A stretch of 64,000 nucleotides of DNA, from assembly GCA_003254925.1 (NCBI GenBank), contig QANZ01021122.1, positions 1 through 64,000 of the forward strand, written 5' to 3'. The position numbers and the translations under genes were made by a program. A model generated the notes under the pieces. It was not told the DNA's origin. It was given only the letters and a program-made list of their open reading frames with translations, and searched no databases. Source of the stretch: Chamaecrista fasciculata. Its lineage: Eukaryota > Streptophyta > Magnoliopsida > Fabales > Fabaceae. This document shows positions 33,383 through 45,288 of the stretch, one piece after another (within the stretch, counting starts at the first letter, position 1; every line of letters begins with the position of its first letter).

Positions 33383-36190
33383 TTGAACAGTATTTTATAA
33401 TTGTTCAATCCACACAAATAGTAAGCACTCTGGGACTGGGAGGCCACAATCTTTAAACAGAATCTGACTCCAACAAATGTTTGAATTATAATATATTTGC
33501 TAACTGAACATTACCACAGATTGAACAAATTAGCTTTTCTAATATCTGGGAACTAACAAGTGCGCTTTCCCTATTATCTGAATAGTTCAGAGAAGCCAAA
33601 ATATCTGCAAACATTTGACAGAAAATCATCAGTCTTAGATGGTCAAAATTACAATAACATGAACAACATGGACGTGTAAACAGAATCCAGTGAGCTTAAA
33701 CAGAATCCTCTTGCTTTGCAGAATTTAGTGGTACAACATGATCATATGCAGTGTGCTTTTAGCCCCAAAACAGAATCAAAAGAGTGCAGAATTGTTCTCA
33801 ACAAATTGATTAAAAAAAATCTACCATTTTGAGTATTTTTTTTGTCCCAGAACAATCGTAAGAGTGCAGAACTAACATAGTATCTTAAGGTGAAAAAAAA
33901 GGACCAGTTTGAAGTGGGTTTTTAGCCACAAAATAAAATCATTTTTCTCAAAATTTTAACTAACCTGACTATCTTGTGGTGTTATTTAGCCCCAAAAGAG
34001 AATCATATGAGCGTGGTATTCTTCCCAAGAATTTGGCACAGAAACATGACCACTTAAAGTACTGTTTTAGTTTTTGGCCCCAGAATAAACTCAAATGAGT
34101 ACAGAAATTTTCCTATCAAAATGAAGTCAAAGACAAGCTAATAATCATGGGACAGCAAGCAATAAAAAAAGGGTTATAAAGTGTCTTTTTATCCTACTGA
34201 AAAAAGTATAAGTCATGAAGCAGCAAGCAGCTAAAAAAAATAGACAGCAAATCACACATCAAACTACTCAAAAATTGAAGCTAAACACAAGCTGGAAACT
34301 ATGGAAACCAAATAGCAAGTTTGAACAACACTAGCAGCACATTTCCCATACAAGACTCAACCTCAAAATACACATTAGAAAGCATTAGGAAGTCCACTTT
34401 TCAAGCCCAAGATAAAGCTATATTCATATTAAAAACCAAATGGACAACAACCACAATAGATTGGAATTGACGAATCACAGTCACAGTAAGATCATGCCAA
34501 AATTCATGTTAGAATCCAATAAGACTGCAATCTAGCTTTTCACAAGTTTATAACTCCATTTTTCAAAAAATCATGCGAAAACAAACATACACTAGAATTC
34601 ACTAAGCCGGCACTTTTGTGAGCACCGAAGCTGAAAATTTCCAACAAAATCAAGCTTAAAACACATTACCAACCCAATCAAACAGAAAGCATATAAGAAG
34701 GAGTTTAAGCCACAATTTCATGTCATAAATCAAAGCCAAATCTTTGCCATAATTCTTAATACAGAAGCAAATATTTTGGGCAGGAAAACATTATCTATTT
34801 TACAATTATTCTATATAGAATGTAAGCAATCTAGCACACCCATGTGAAAGTTTGGACAGAAAAAGGACACCGTAAGAGCATCTTGTCAGACAGAAATCTG
34901 GCCAGACAGCACGCAGAATTAATCTATTCTAATTCTTTCTTGTAAAGCAACGGTAAACCAATATTTTCCATGAATAGATATTGACTTGAATCCAAAGTGA
35001 TAAGAAATGAGCCCGAAATTCAGAATAATTTCTCTTCCATAAATATCAAGCTGAAACAAGAGAAACTATATTGTATCTAAAAATCTGAAGCAAAGCAAGC
35101 ACACAATATCCGCAATAGCATACAGACAGAGAATCAAACCATTCCATTTTGTATGAAACTATGAATACAAATAGCATTAGGAGCAACATTCAACTTACAT
35201 AATTTCACTAAAGAGAGTAGACAACTTCATAATCCAATTATAGCTCCAAGAATCTAAATTCATTAATATAGCCAATAGTATTAAAATTCAAACATCGAGT
35301 GTTCAGAGCCAAAAACTTGATGAAAATCTTATAGCAAGCTTATTAAGTAAAATTTAGCATTCCTATTCTCTCAAATGAAACCAAAATAATTAATTAACTC
35401 ATTGAAAAAAAATTTGTCAATCAATTGCTTTCATCAAAATAAAGTGTGAATGCTCAGGATTCAGGAATAGGCACAAGATGCATGAAAGCTTTGATAAATA
35501 AAACAGCAATCTTCACTTTCCAGTAAACAATAAGTGAATAACATGCATAAACATATTTGAAGTAAGCATCAAGTAACTGATCCAGCACCAACCAAGATCC
35601 AGCATTATCACCTTCAGAATGAATATCAAGAAAATATTCCAGCACTATCACATTCGTCCCTTCAGGGGAATCCAAAAAAATTGGACGATATGAAGAAGAC
35701 TAGCATAGCACATCATTCAAAATTAGCATCCAATAGATAATACAACATTATGAAACTCAGAATGGATATCTAGTAAAAATTCCAGCACTACCACATTCAT
35801 AGTGGAGCTCCCAATCCCATTAACTAAAAACCACTAACATCAAGTCAAAATCTCAGCATTACTATGTTCATAATAGTTGTTTAAACATAACTATTAAAGA
35901 AAAAAAACAGAACACTCATGTCATGTGTCTATAATAATCGGAGTACCTAAATATTTCTGCACCAAAAAACAAAAGTAGCTAAACAATCAGAAGCAAAAAG
36001 AGCACAAAAACAGAGATATCACACAAGATTAAGATACTGAAAATCAAAATCCCATTTCATCAAGCTCCAAAACGAATATTAGCTCATGACATGCAAAAAT
36101 ACAAATATACAAGAATCAGAACACCCATATATTCTAATTCATCTAATCGGAGGATCGAAGGGTAGCAAGCCAAGAAGGTATCTCCCTTAC
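33383..36190 (-). other. Probable long leader intron of the ASHR2-like gene
   Basis: This 2.8-kb AT-rich stretch has no coding frame or transposon that I can name. On the minus strand a plausible acceptor (CCTCCCAGTCCCAG) lies near 33430, about 50 bp before the ATG, and a donor (gtaagg) lies at 36190-36185. Repeated phrases such as 'agccccaaaacagaatca' (about 33760, 33920, 33990, 34075) suggest an old tandem structure around 33.75-34.1 kb. Confidence 0.45.
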
Positions 36191-36360
36191 CTCTCTCAGT
36201 TTGAAACGAGAGCTCTACTCAGAAGAAGATCCACGACGGGTAAACAAGGAAGTACGTGGAGGTGGTCGTCCTCTCCGGCGATTTTCCGGCGACCTCCTTC
36301 TCAAGTGCCTGCGTGAGTGAGAGAGTGACAACGGCGCTTGGGTTTAGCGAGGATGAGAGA
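36191..36360 (-). promoter_or_regulatory. Probable first, non-coding exon of the ASHR2-like gene
   Basis: On the minus strand this is a pyrimidine- and GC-rich block ('gccgttgtcactctctc', 'ccggagaggacgacc'), ending 'actgagagag' before the consensus donor GTAAGG. It differs sharply in composition from its surroundings, as plant 5' leaders often do. No other gene lies between it and the SET coding region. A cDNA would be needed to prove the link. Confidence 0.5.
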
Positions 36361-36753
36361 AAAAAACAAGAATAGGAAAATAATATTGAAAACAAAACCT
36401 TATTGTGATTAAATTATGGTCAAATAATCATTTTAGTCCTTAAATTATGGGGTCAATTTCATTTTTGTCTTAAAACTTTTTGGTAAAAATTAAGGTTATA
36501 AGACATTTACATTTGTTCCATTTTGATCCTCAAAATGCGATTTTGTCTCATTTCTACCGTTATTTTAAATTTGGAGTGTTGAGATGAATTATTTCCCTCT
36601 CATATACATCATAATAAGTAAATTGGCAAAATGAAAAGAAAAAAATTTATTTTTTGAAAGAAATTAATTATAAATTTATTTTCAATTTGTGATTAAGAAA
36701 AAAAAATTCTTTCTCTTTTTACCAACTCATTTATTATGATACACATGAGATAG

Positions 36754-38223
36754 TGAACAAAAGCAGAAGGAATATTGCTGAATAATTCGTTATGCTCATT
36801 ATTGGCAAGGAAAAGAATATATACATGAGGTCACGCACCCAATGTGCTGTACAATCCGTAACAAACTAATGCCAGCTAAGATACTACAGCTAACTAATTA
36901 CACTGTACAATAGTTTGTTAGCTGTAGTATCTTAGCTGGCATCAAGGAATAAAGCTGAGGAGAAGCTAGCGATTTTGTGAACATGTCAGCGAGTTGAAGA
37001 TGAGAGGGAACATGATGTGGCTCAATGAAACGCTCGCAACATTTATCTCGTACAACATGACAGTCGATCTCTATGTGTTTTGTGCGCTCGTGGTAGACTG
37101 GATTGGAAGCAATTTGAAGTGCAGATTTGTTGTCACACCACAGCGGAATGGGAAGAGAAGGAGTTATCTAAAAATCATGGAGAATGTAAGTAATCCATAA
37201 GAGTTCGCAAACAACATTCGCCATGCTTCAACAGTAGACTGTTTCTTGGGTTTCCAAGAAATGGCATTGTTGCCAAGTAGAATGCACTAGCCGGAAAGTG
37301 ATTGGCGTGTTTGAGGACAAGTGGCCCAGTCGCTGTTGCAATACGCCTCAAGAGCAAAGGTTGATGCAGAGGAATAAAATAGACCAAGAGTAGATGATCC
37401 TTTCAAGTATCGAACAATATGCAAAGCAGCTTGCATGCGAGCTTCAGTTGGAGAAGCAACAAATTGACTGAGGTGTTGGACACTATATGTGACATCAGGA
37501 CGTGTTAAGGTTAAATATAATAAACGTCCTATAAGACGCCTAAAAGGCTCAGCATCTGGAAGCAGGGGAGAATCAGGGGGAAACTTATGACCTTTGGGCA
37601 AAGGAGTAACTACAGTGTGGGCATCAAACATGTTGGTATCATCAATAATGTCCATAATATACTTTCTTTGACATAAGAAAGTGCCATCAGGGCTACGAGC
37701 TATTTCCACACCTAAAAAATACTTAGCATGGCCAAGGTCTTTGATTGTAAACAATGAATCAAGATGGTGTTTAACTTTTAGGATTTCAGTTTCAGATGAA
37801 CTTGTTAGGAGGACATTATCAACATAGACTAGTAGGGCAATGAATTGGTGATCAGTACCTTTGGTAAAAAGACAAAAGTCATGTGGAGATTGGCAAAAAC
37901 CATACTTGAGAAGCTGAGAGGTGAATTCCAAGTTCCACTCACGAGATGCTTGTTTGAGACCATACAATGACCTCTTGAGTTTGCAGACTTGGCCAGGTAA
38001 AGCTTTGGTATAGCCCTCAGGTACTGAAATATAGACTTCATCTTTGAGGAAGCCATGAAGAAATGCGTTATTAATGTCAAGTTGGTGAAGTGACCATTGC
38101 TTGCAAGTGGCAATAGTAATAAACATTCTGACTGTAACCACTTTTGCAACTGGAATCAAGGCCTGCAACATGTGTATATCCAGGAGCAACCAAACGAGCC
38201 TTGTAGCGATCAACTTCACCATT
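36754..38223 (-). mobile_element. Duplicated 3' end of the copia element (LTR plus RNase H and RT part)
   Basis: 36499-38223 is nearly identical to 38225-39974, including foldback arm, 156-bp LTR (36754-36909) and pol up to the same point. It stops at a single N (38224). This copy has a 28-bp deletion in RNase H near 37230 that shifts the frame. Either a tandem duplication or an assembly artefact joined at the N. Confidence 0.85.
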
Positions 38224-38224
38224 N
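38224..38224. other. Single N joining two near-identical repeats
   Basis: The base is unknown. Left of it copia pol breaks off; right of it the foldback arm of 36499 restarts. A scaffold or gap-fill join is likely. Confidence 0.8.
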
Positions 38225-38476
38225 TAAGACATTTACATTTGTTTCATTTTGATCCTCAAAATGCGATTTTGTCTCATTCCTACCGTTATTTTAAATTTGG
38301 AGTGTTGAGATGAATTATTTCCCTCTCATATACATCATAATAAGTAAATTGGCAAAAAGAAAAGAAAAAATTTTATTTTTTGAAAGAAATTAATTATAAA
38401 TTTATTTTCAATTTGTGATTAAGAAAAAAAAATTTCTCTTTTTGCCAACTCATTTATTATGATACATATGAGATAG

Positions 38477-38632
38477 TGGACAAAAGCAGAAGGAATATTG
38501 CTGAATAATTCGTTATGCTCATTATTGGCAAGGAAAAGAATATATACATGAGGTCACGCACCCAATGTACTGTACAATCCGTAACAAACTAATGCCAGCT
38601 AAGATACTACAGCTAACTAATTACACTGTACA
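38477..38632 (-). repeat. 3' LTR of the copia element
   Basis: The 156-bp partner of 43076-43231. A third copy lies at 36754-36909. Just inside the element the sequence forms an inverted repeat with the LTR start (see findings). Confidence 0.85.
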
Positions 38633-38677
38633 ATAGTTTGCTAACTGTAGTATCTTAGTTGGCATCAAGGAATAAAG

Positions 38678-41639
38678 CTAAGGAGAAGCTAGCGATTTTG
38701 TGAACATGTCAGCGAGTTGAAGATGAGAGGGAACATGATGTGGCTCAATGAAACGCTCGCGACATTTATCTCGTACAACATGACAGTCGATCTCTATGTG
38801 TTTTGTGCGCTCGTGGTAGACTGGATTGGAAGCAATTTGAAGTGCAGATTTGTTGTCACACCACAGCGGAATGGGAAGAGAAGGAGTTATCTGAAAATCA
38901 TGGAGAATGTAAGTAATCCATAAGAGTTCGCAAACAACATTCGCCATGCTTCTGTACTCGACTTCGCACGATGATCGAGCAACAGTAGACTGTTTCTTGG
39001 GTTTCCAAGAAATGGCATTGTTGCCAAGTAGAATGCAGTAGCCGGAAAGTGATCGGCGTGTTTGAGGACAAGTGGCCCAGTCGCTGTCGCAATACGCCTC
39101 GAGAGCAAAGGTTGATGCAGAGGAATAAAATAGACCAAGAGTAGATGATCCTTTCAAGTATCGAACAATATGCAAAGCAGCTTGCATGTGAGCTTCAGTT
39201 GGAGAAGCAACAAATTGACTGAGGTGTTGGACACTATATGTGACATCAGGACGTGTTAAGGTTAAATATAATAAACGTCCTATAAGACGCCTAAAAGGCT
39301 CAGCATCTGGAAGCAGGGGAGAATCAGGGGGAAACTTATGACCTTTGGGCAAAGGAGTAACTACAGTGTGGGCATCAAACATGTTGGTATCATCAATAAT
39401 GTCCATAATATACTTTCTTTGACATAAGAAAGTGCCATCAGGGCTACGAGCTATTTCCACACCTAAAAAATACTTAGCATGGCCAAGGTCTTTGATTGTA
39501 AACAATGAATCAAGATGGTGTTTAACTTTTAGGATTTCAGTTTCAGATGAACTTGTTAGGAGGACATTATCAACATAGACTAGTAGGGCAATGAATTGGT
39601 GATCAGTACCTTTGGTAAAAAGACAAAAGTCATGTGGAGATTGGCAAAAACCATACTTGAGAAGCTGAGAGGTGAATTCCAAGTTCCACTCACGAGATGC
39701 TTGTTTGAGACCATACAATGACCTCTTGAGTTTGCAGACTTGGCCAGGTAAAGCTTTGGTATAGCCCTCAGGTACTGAAATATAGACTTCATCTTTGAGG
39801 AAGCCATGAAGAAATGCGTTATTAATGTCAAGTTGGTGAAGTGACCATTGCTTGCAAGTGGCAATAGTAATAAACATTCTGACTGTAACCACTTTTGCAA
39901 CTGGAATCAAGGCCTGCAACATGTGTATATCCAGGAGCAACCAAACGAGCCTTGTAGCGATCAACTTCACCATTTGGTTTATATTTGACCCTGTAAATCC
40001 ATTTGGAATCAATTGCTTTCTTTCCTGCAGGTAGAGTGGTAAGTTCTCAGGTATTATTAAGTTCTAAAGCATCTAACTCTGCCTGCATAGCATGTAACCA
40101 TCTAGAGTCCGTAGCAGCTTGTTTAAAAGTGCAAGGTTCACGACCCTTAGACACATTGGTAAGAAATGCAGCATAATCAGTAGAGAAATTAGTAATTGAA
40201 GGATGATGAATAGAAACTTGACATATGTAATCAGTTAAGTATGGAGGGGGATTCTTTGGTCTAGTACTTACCCGAGGTAAAACAGTAATAGCAGTAGATG
40301 GAGTTGGAGAATCTGGTGGTGTGGGAGATGGAGATGAAGAAGGGGAAGTAGCAGCGGAAGAAGAAGAAGAAGATGTAATGTGAGTTTGATCATGATGTAA
40401 GGAATCTGTTTCAGAATAATCAAAGGGTGTATCAAGAAAAGGAAAAGATAAAGGAGTAGATGGGGAAGAATGAGAGGAATCAGTGGAGGAAGTGGAATGA
40501 AAAGGAAAAATATGTTCGTAGAATTGAATGTCACAAGTAACATGGATTTTATGAGTAAGTAGATCATAAACTTTGTATGCTTTCTTACCAGATGCATAGC
40601 CTAGGAAAAGACACTTGTGAGATCGAGGGGAGAATTTATCTTTGTGGGGAGTAACATTGGTGATGAAACACAGACAACCAAAGACTTTTAATCGAGAGTA
40701 GTCTGGTGCATGATTATAAAGAATCTCAAATGGTGTTTTCCAATTGAGAATGAGGGTGGGCATTCGATTAATTAAATGAGTAGCAGTTAAAATGGAATCA
40801 CCCCAAAAATGTTTTGGAAGATTTGCTTGAAATAAGAGACTTCTGGCAGTTTGTAATAAGTGTTTATGCTTGCGCTCCACAACTCCATTTTGTTGTGGAG
40901 TATGAGAGCAAGATGTTTGGTGAATAATGCCTTGATCAGTAAAGAAATTTTGACATTGGGAATTGACAAACTCAGTCCCATTGTCTGATCGAATTTGCTT
41001 GATAGGTTTGTTAAACTGTTTTTGTATTTGTTTTATGAAAGAAATGAGAGTATCTGGTACTTGACTTTTATATTTGAGCAAAAATGTCCAAGTGGCACGA
41101 CTAAAGTCATCTACAATGGTGAGAATATAATGTGCTAAATTTAAAGAAGGGATACGATAGGGACCCCATAAATCAGTGTGAAGTAGTTCAATAATATCAG
41201 TTGCTCGAGACTGACTTATGGGGAAAGGAGTGCGAGATTGCTTAGCTAAATGACACACATCACATACTGGAATAGTATCTTTAATAGAAATAGCAGGTAT
41301 ATGTTTGAGAACAGAAACAGGACAATGTCCTAAGCGTTGGTGCCAAAGAGCAGAAGAACTAGCAGAATCAAAGAAGGTACTAGCAACAGTAGAGGAATGA
41401 GTATTCAGAAATTGATTTATTACATCATGATCAAAGGAGTGTGTGTCAAGGATGTAGAGATGATCCTTAACTGCAGCTACTGCTATTATAGCTTTACTCT
41501 TCAGGTCCTGTAAAAGACAAAAGGTTTTATGAAAAATGAGATTGATGTTAGATTCATGTAGGAGTTTGTTGACAGAGAGAAGATTGAAACGAAAACCAGG
41601 AACAAATAAAACATTATGAAGGGTTAGCTTGGGATGCAA
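38678..41639 (-). pseudogene. Copia pol (integrase, reverse transcriptase, RNase H), broken
   Basis: 41639-40047 holds the integrase: zinc region LWHQRLGH...CDVCHLAKQ, catalytic-core pieces LHTDLWGP, VDDFSRATW and RSDNGTEF, then a Ser/Pro/Thr-rich linker and the RT start. A frameshift near 40045 and a small deletion near 39905 (between GYTHVAGLDS and VAKVVTVR) disrupt the join. 40012-38678 gives RT (QLDINNAFLHG, KRSLYGLKQA, LLVYVDNVLLTS) and RNase H ([49 protein letters not shown]). The RT active site reads YVDN instead of YVDD, in both copies of this region. Confidence 0.85.
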
Positions 41640-41681
41640 ACCAGCTGAACCATGGTGACAAAAATCTGTTTAACAGAAGAA

Positions 41682-42983
41682 TCAGGCAAGTGTATGGGAG
41701 TGGGAGGAAAAAAAAGATTGAATATGCTGCAACAAAGATTTGTTAAAACACATATGTGAAGAAGCACCAGTGTCTATGATCCATGAAGTTGAACTTAGAA
41801 AAAAAATGCTATGATCAATAGTGGTACCTGCATAATCAGTGGTATGGGCATAGCTAGCATGCTCATCAATGCCTTTGCCACGAATGTACTTTGTTATCTC
41901 TTGCTTGAAGAGATTGGAGAAAACAGCAGCAATGTCAGCAACTTGAGGGTCAGAGGAAGAACCTTCAGCACAGTCAACTACATCAGCATTAGCCAAGACA
42001 GCAGATGATTTATGAGAACTAGCAACCTTCTTGGACTCCTTGAAATCCTGATACCAATCAGGATAGCCATGTAACTTGAAGCAAGTGTCCTTGGTGTGAC
42101 CCGCAACAGAGCAATGATCACAGAATCTGTCAGGTTTCTTAACAAAATCCTTCTTCTTAGTGAAGGACTTAGGATCAGTAGAGGGTTTTGAAATAGAGTT
42201 TCGAGCTAACAAAGCAGCAGTATCAACAGATGGTTTAGAGTAAGTAAGAGTGACTGTCTTTTGACTTTCAGCTTGTAACACCATGGAAAAAGCCTTACTA
42301 ACCTTAGGCAAGGGATCTAAGTTAAGGAGCTGGCCTCTAATGGCATCAAATTCTGGGTTAAGACCCATAAGAAACTACAATAATCGAGTCCAAGCACATA
42401 GTTCTTTCATTTTCTGAGTAACATTGCAAGTGCAGCCATCACACTTGCAAACAGGTATGGGAGCTAATCTATCTAATTCATCCCATGCACGATGCAATTT
42501 GCTATAGTAAATAGTTACAATATCATTACCCTGATGAATTGCGCTAATATTTCGCTGGATTTGGTATAACTGTGGCCCATTACTGAGCCCATAACGCTCC
42601 TCAATTTCATCCCAGAGCTTCTTAGAAGAAGCACAGTAAATCAAGGTATCAGCTATGTCTTTGGATATGGAATTCATTATCCAAGACTTAATCATTGAAT
42701 CGACTCTTTTCCACTTCTTAAAAGCATCAGAATCAGTAGGTGGCTCAAGTGAGCCATCGATAAAACCAATCTTATCCTTCGCCTCTAAAGCAGTCCTAAC
42801 AGCAATACTCCATGTCAAGTAGTTGGTACTAGTAAGATGCGAAGTGACGAGGACCATACCTGGATGATCGGAGTTAAGTAAGACCAAAGAGCAATACTCC
42901 ATTTTCTGCACAGCAGTAGCAATAGGCTGAGAAGTAACAGAGGGAGCATCATTGCGCGATGAAGCTTCCATGGCGGCGGTCAA
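41682..42983 (-). pseudogene. Copia gag (UBN2/retrotran_gag type) and start of protease, one nonsense codon
   Basis: ATG 42983 opens gag with LVTSHLTSTNYLTWSIAVRT, FIDGSLEPP, WIMNSISKDIADTLIY and LWDEIEERYG. At 42375 a TAG replaces the expected Gln codon in WTRLL-stop-FLMGLNPEF. The same frame continues with a CCHC knuckle (CDHCSVAGHTKDTC) and the protease start WIIDTGASSHMC (D-T-G). It ends near 41682 at a frameshift by a poly-T run. Confidence 0.85.
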
Positions 42984-43075
42984 GACTCAAAAAAGTAGGG
43001 GAAAAGTAAGAAGAATGTAAAAGAAAGATAGTGGCAGTACGAGTCACAGGAGAACGTCTGCCCGCTCTGATACCA

Positions 43076-43231
43076 TGAACGAAAGCAGAAGGAATATTGC
43101 TGAATAATTCGTTATGCTCATTATTGGCAAGGAAAAGAATATATACATGAGGTCACGCACCCAATGTGTTGTATAATCCGTAACAAACTAATGCCAGCTA
43201 AGATACTACAGCTAACTAATTACACTGTACA
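43076..43231 (-). repeat. 5' LTR of the copia element
   Basis: The 156-bp copy lies next to the primer-binding site at 43064-43075. Being very short, it is typical of small copia lineages. It contains 'gtatatattcttttcc', a possible TATA region. Confidence 0.85.
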
Positions 43232-43431
43232 ATAACATTTCTAACTAATCACTAATTAATACACTAATACATATTCTTACAGATAGAAATAATTCATCTT
43301 AATTATTCAGGTTAGAAATAACGACAGAAATAAGACGAAGTCACATTTTAAGGACGAAAATGGAACAAATGTAGAAGTTTGAGAATCAAAACAGAATAAA
43401 AAAATTATTTTGGACTCCTGTTGTTACCGGG

Positions 43432-44130
43432 GATGTGGGAAAGATCATACTCGTGTGCTTAGAGGACGATACCAGGTTACTTCTTAATGCCACGAGACCA
43501 ATAAGGCATGCTCCGAATATCCCTTTTTGGACTCTTGTTGTTACTGGGTCGTACACCACTGCTGTAGGTTTTGACTTGCTGAGTCGGACATGCCATCCAG
43601 ATCATACCAATACATCCTCTTCTCAATTTCCGTAGAAGGACTTTTGGAGGACGAAAGCCCCTAGGAGGATTCTAGTCACGGCTTGGAAAATTTGGCATGA
43701 CGTTATCCCGACGTTTTCAAATTTGAATCGTCAACACCTTAGATGTGAGACCATTTGTCCGTTCTATGAGTTTCAGGATGACTTCGTGTCCCACAAATTC
43801 CTTAGCTACAGTTTTGCTAAACGATTTGGTTTGGGTTATCTATTTCCATCAGGTCGGCTTTTGGTTTCCAAGTGTTTCAGAGGTGGTTCTACAGCTGGAT
43901 AAAGAGGTGGAAAAGAAATTCGGCTCGCTACTATGAGGCTTGGTTAACCATTCTCGTGAAGCTAGATGTCATTTGGAAGCTTCGTAACGAAAGGGTTTGG
44001 ACACGTGTCAGGGTGTTGCCAGCAGCAACTATCAGAATCGTTAACTCTTCTGTTTCTTACTATTTTACTATGTTTAGCTGCAATCCTTCTAATTTTGAGT
44101 CTTTTATGATGATCCTGGAGGCTTAGGGTC
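43432..44130 (+). pseudogene. LINE 3' relic (zinc-binding region of the reverse transcriptase)
   Basis: In shifted frames: LVTAWKIWHDVIPTFSNLNR, HLRCETICPFYEFQDD, FVSHKF, then WLTILVKLDVIWKLRNERVW. This matches the zf-RVT domain and the IWxxRN motif near the end of plant L1 proteins. The upstream RT is missing; several frameshifts. Confidence 0.65.
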
Positions 44131-44719
44131 TAGTTGATTCGTCAAGTACAGACGAAAACAAAGTTATTCATGGGCTCAATATTGTGGATAATTTGTATAA
44201 CTTGGCCTCACACCTCTAGCTTACCGTTTTTTAGTCTTTTTTTTTTTTGTTGTCATCGTTTTTTATGGTAAGAAAAATACAAATGATACTTAAGTGGATT
44301 GGTAACTTAGCAGATCCGCTCCCAAAAATTTACACTTGGCCAAAAAAAGAAAAACTAAAATATTTACAGATTTTTTTTTAAAAAAAAACTATTTCATATT
44401 TCTCTTAATTTTGGGGGTATCGGGAGACATTTTAAAGAATAAAATGTTTACCATCATGGGCAAAAAAAGTTCCACAACTTTTGTCGCTTGATCACACATT
44501 CAAACGTGTTGTGTGATGATATATTGATATTAGTTTCTGATATTAGTTTCTTTTAACCTAAGTTCCTTGCGAACATGGGGCAGCAATTATGGAAATTGCT
44601 AAGGAATCCCATCATGGGTTAAAGCCCAAATGAAGTATTTCTATCTAGACCCTTGTTGGGTCTGGTCAGTCTTGGGGAGTCTCTTAATTATATGCAAATT
44701 TCAAGTTGAATTGACTATC
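44131..44719. other. Gene-free stretch
   Basis: AT-rich with poly-A and poly-T runs; probably the LINE 3' end and old intergenic DNA. Nothing else recognised. Confidence 0.4.
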
Positions 44720-44923
44720 GAGTAAACTCTCAAATTGGTCCCTGGATTATTAGGTCGCTGACAGATTGGTTCTTGATTTATGGAAATTGACAAATAGGTC
44801 CCCAAATTTTACTAACTTTAGTCAAATTGGTCCTTCCGTTAAGTTGGTGTTAGTCAAGATGATGACGTGTCCGTTAACTAACGTGCCACGTCAGCAGTTG
44901 GAAAACTGAAAAAAAAAAAAAAA

Positions 44924-45288
44924 NNNNNNNNNNNNNNNNNNNNNNNNNNNNNNNNNNNNNNNNNNNNNNNNNNNNNNNNNNNNNNNNNNNNNNNNNNNNN
45001 NNNNNNNNNNNNNNNNNNNNNNNNNNNNNNNNNNNNNNNNNNNNNNNNNNNNNNNNNNNNNNNNNNNNNNNNNNNNNNNNNNNNNNNNNNNNNNNNNNNN
45101 NNNNNNNNNNNNNNNNNNNNNNNNNNNNNNNNNNNNNNNNNNNNNNNNNNNNNNNNNNNNNNNNNNNNNNNNNNNNNNNNNNNNNNNNNNNNNNNNNNNN
45201 NNNNNNNNNNNNNNNNNNNNNNNNNNNNNNNNNNNNNNNNNNNNNNNNNNNNNNNNNNNNNNNNNNNNNNNNNNNNNNNNNNNNNNNN
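44924..45288. other. Assembly gap (365 N)
   Basis: A run of N inside the foldback core, next to a poly-A tract and telomere-like repeats, the kind of sequence that resists assembly. Confidence 1.

Larger units (their letters stand above)
38477..43231 (-). mobile_element. Ty1/copia LTR retrotransposon, near full length, defective
   Basis: LTRs of equal length (156 bp) lie at 43076-43231 (5') and 38477-38632 (3'). They start TGTACAGTG and end TTYGTYCA on the element strand, and differ at only a few positions, so the insertion is fairly young. The primer-binding site TGGTATCAGAGC (43075-43064, initiator tRNA-Met type) directly follows the 5' LTR. Gag, protease, integrase, reverse transcriptase and RNase H follow in copia order. 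No matching 5-bp target duplication was found (gatag left, ataac right), which fits the rearrangement at the left end. Nonsense, frameshift and active-site defects make it non-autonomous. Confidence 0.9.
36418..43418. mobile_element. Foldback element split by a copia insertion
   Basis: The left arm (about 36418-36750: 'ggtcaaataatcattttagt', 'ttgttccattttgatcctc', 'gagatgaattatttccc') is inverted at the right (about 43290-43418: 'gaaataattcatctt', 'ttaaggacgaaaatggaacaa', 'attattttggac'). The copia element and its duplicated end lie between. Part of the left arm recurs at 38225-38476. No target duplication of the foldback could be read. Confidence 0.6.

Noticed and set aside
36754..43231. A 5-bp target duplication for the copia element
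   Set aside because: The bases outside the LTRs (gatag and ataac) do not match, and the left flank itself is duplicated, so no duplication can be claimed.
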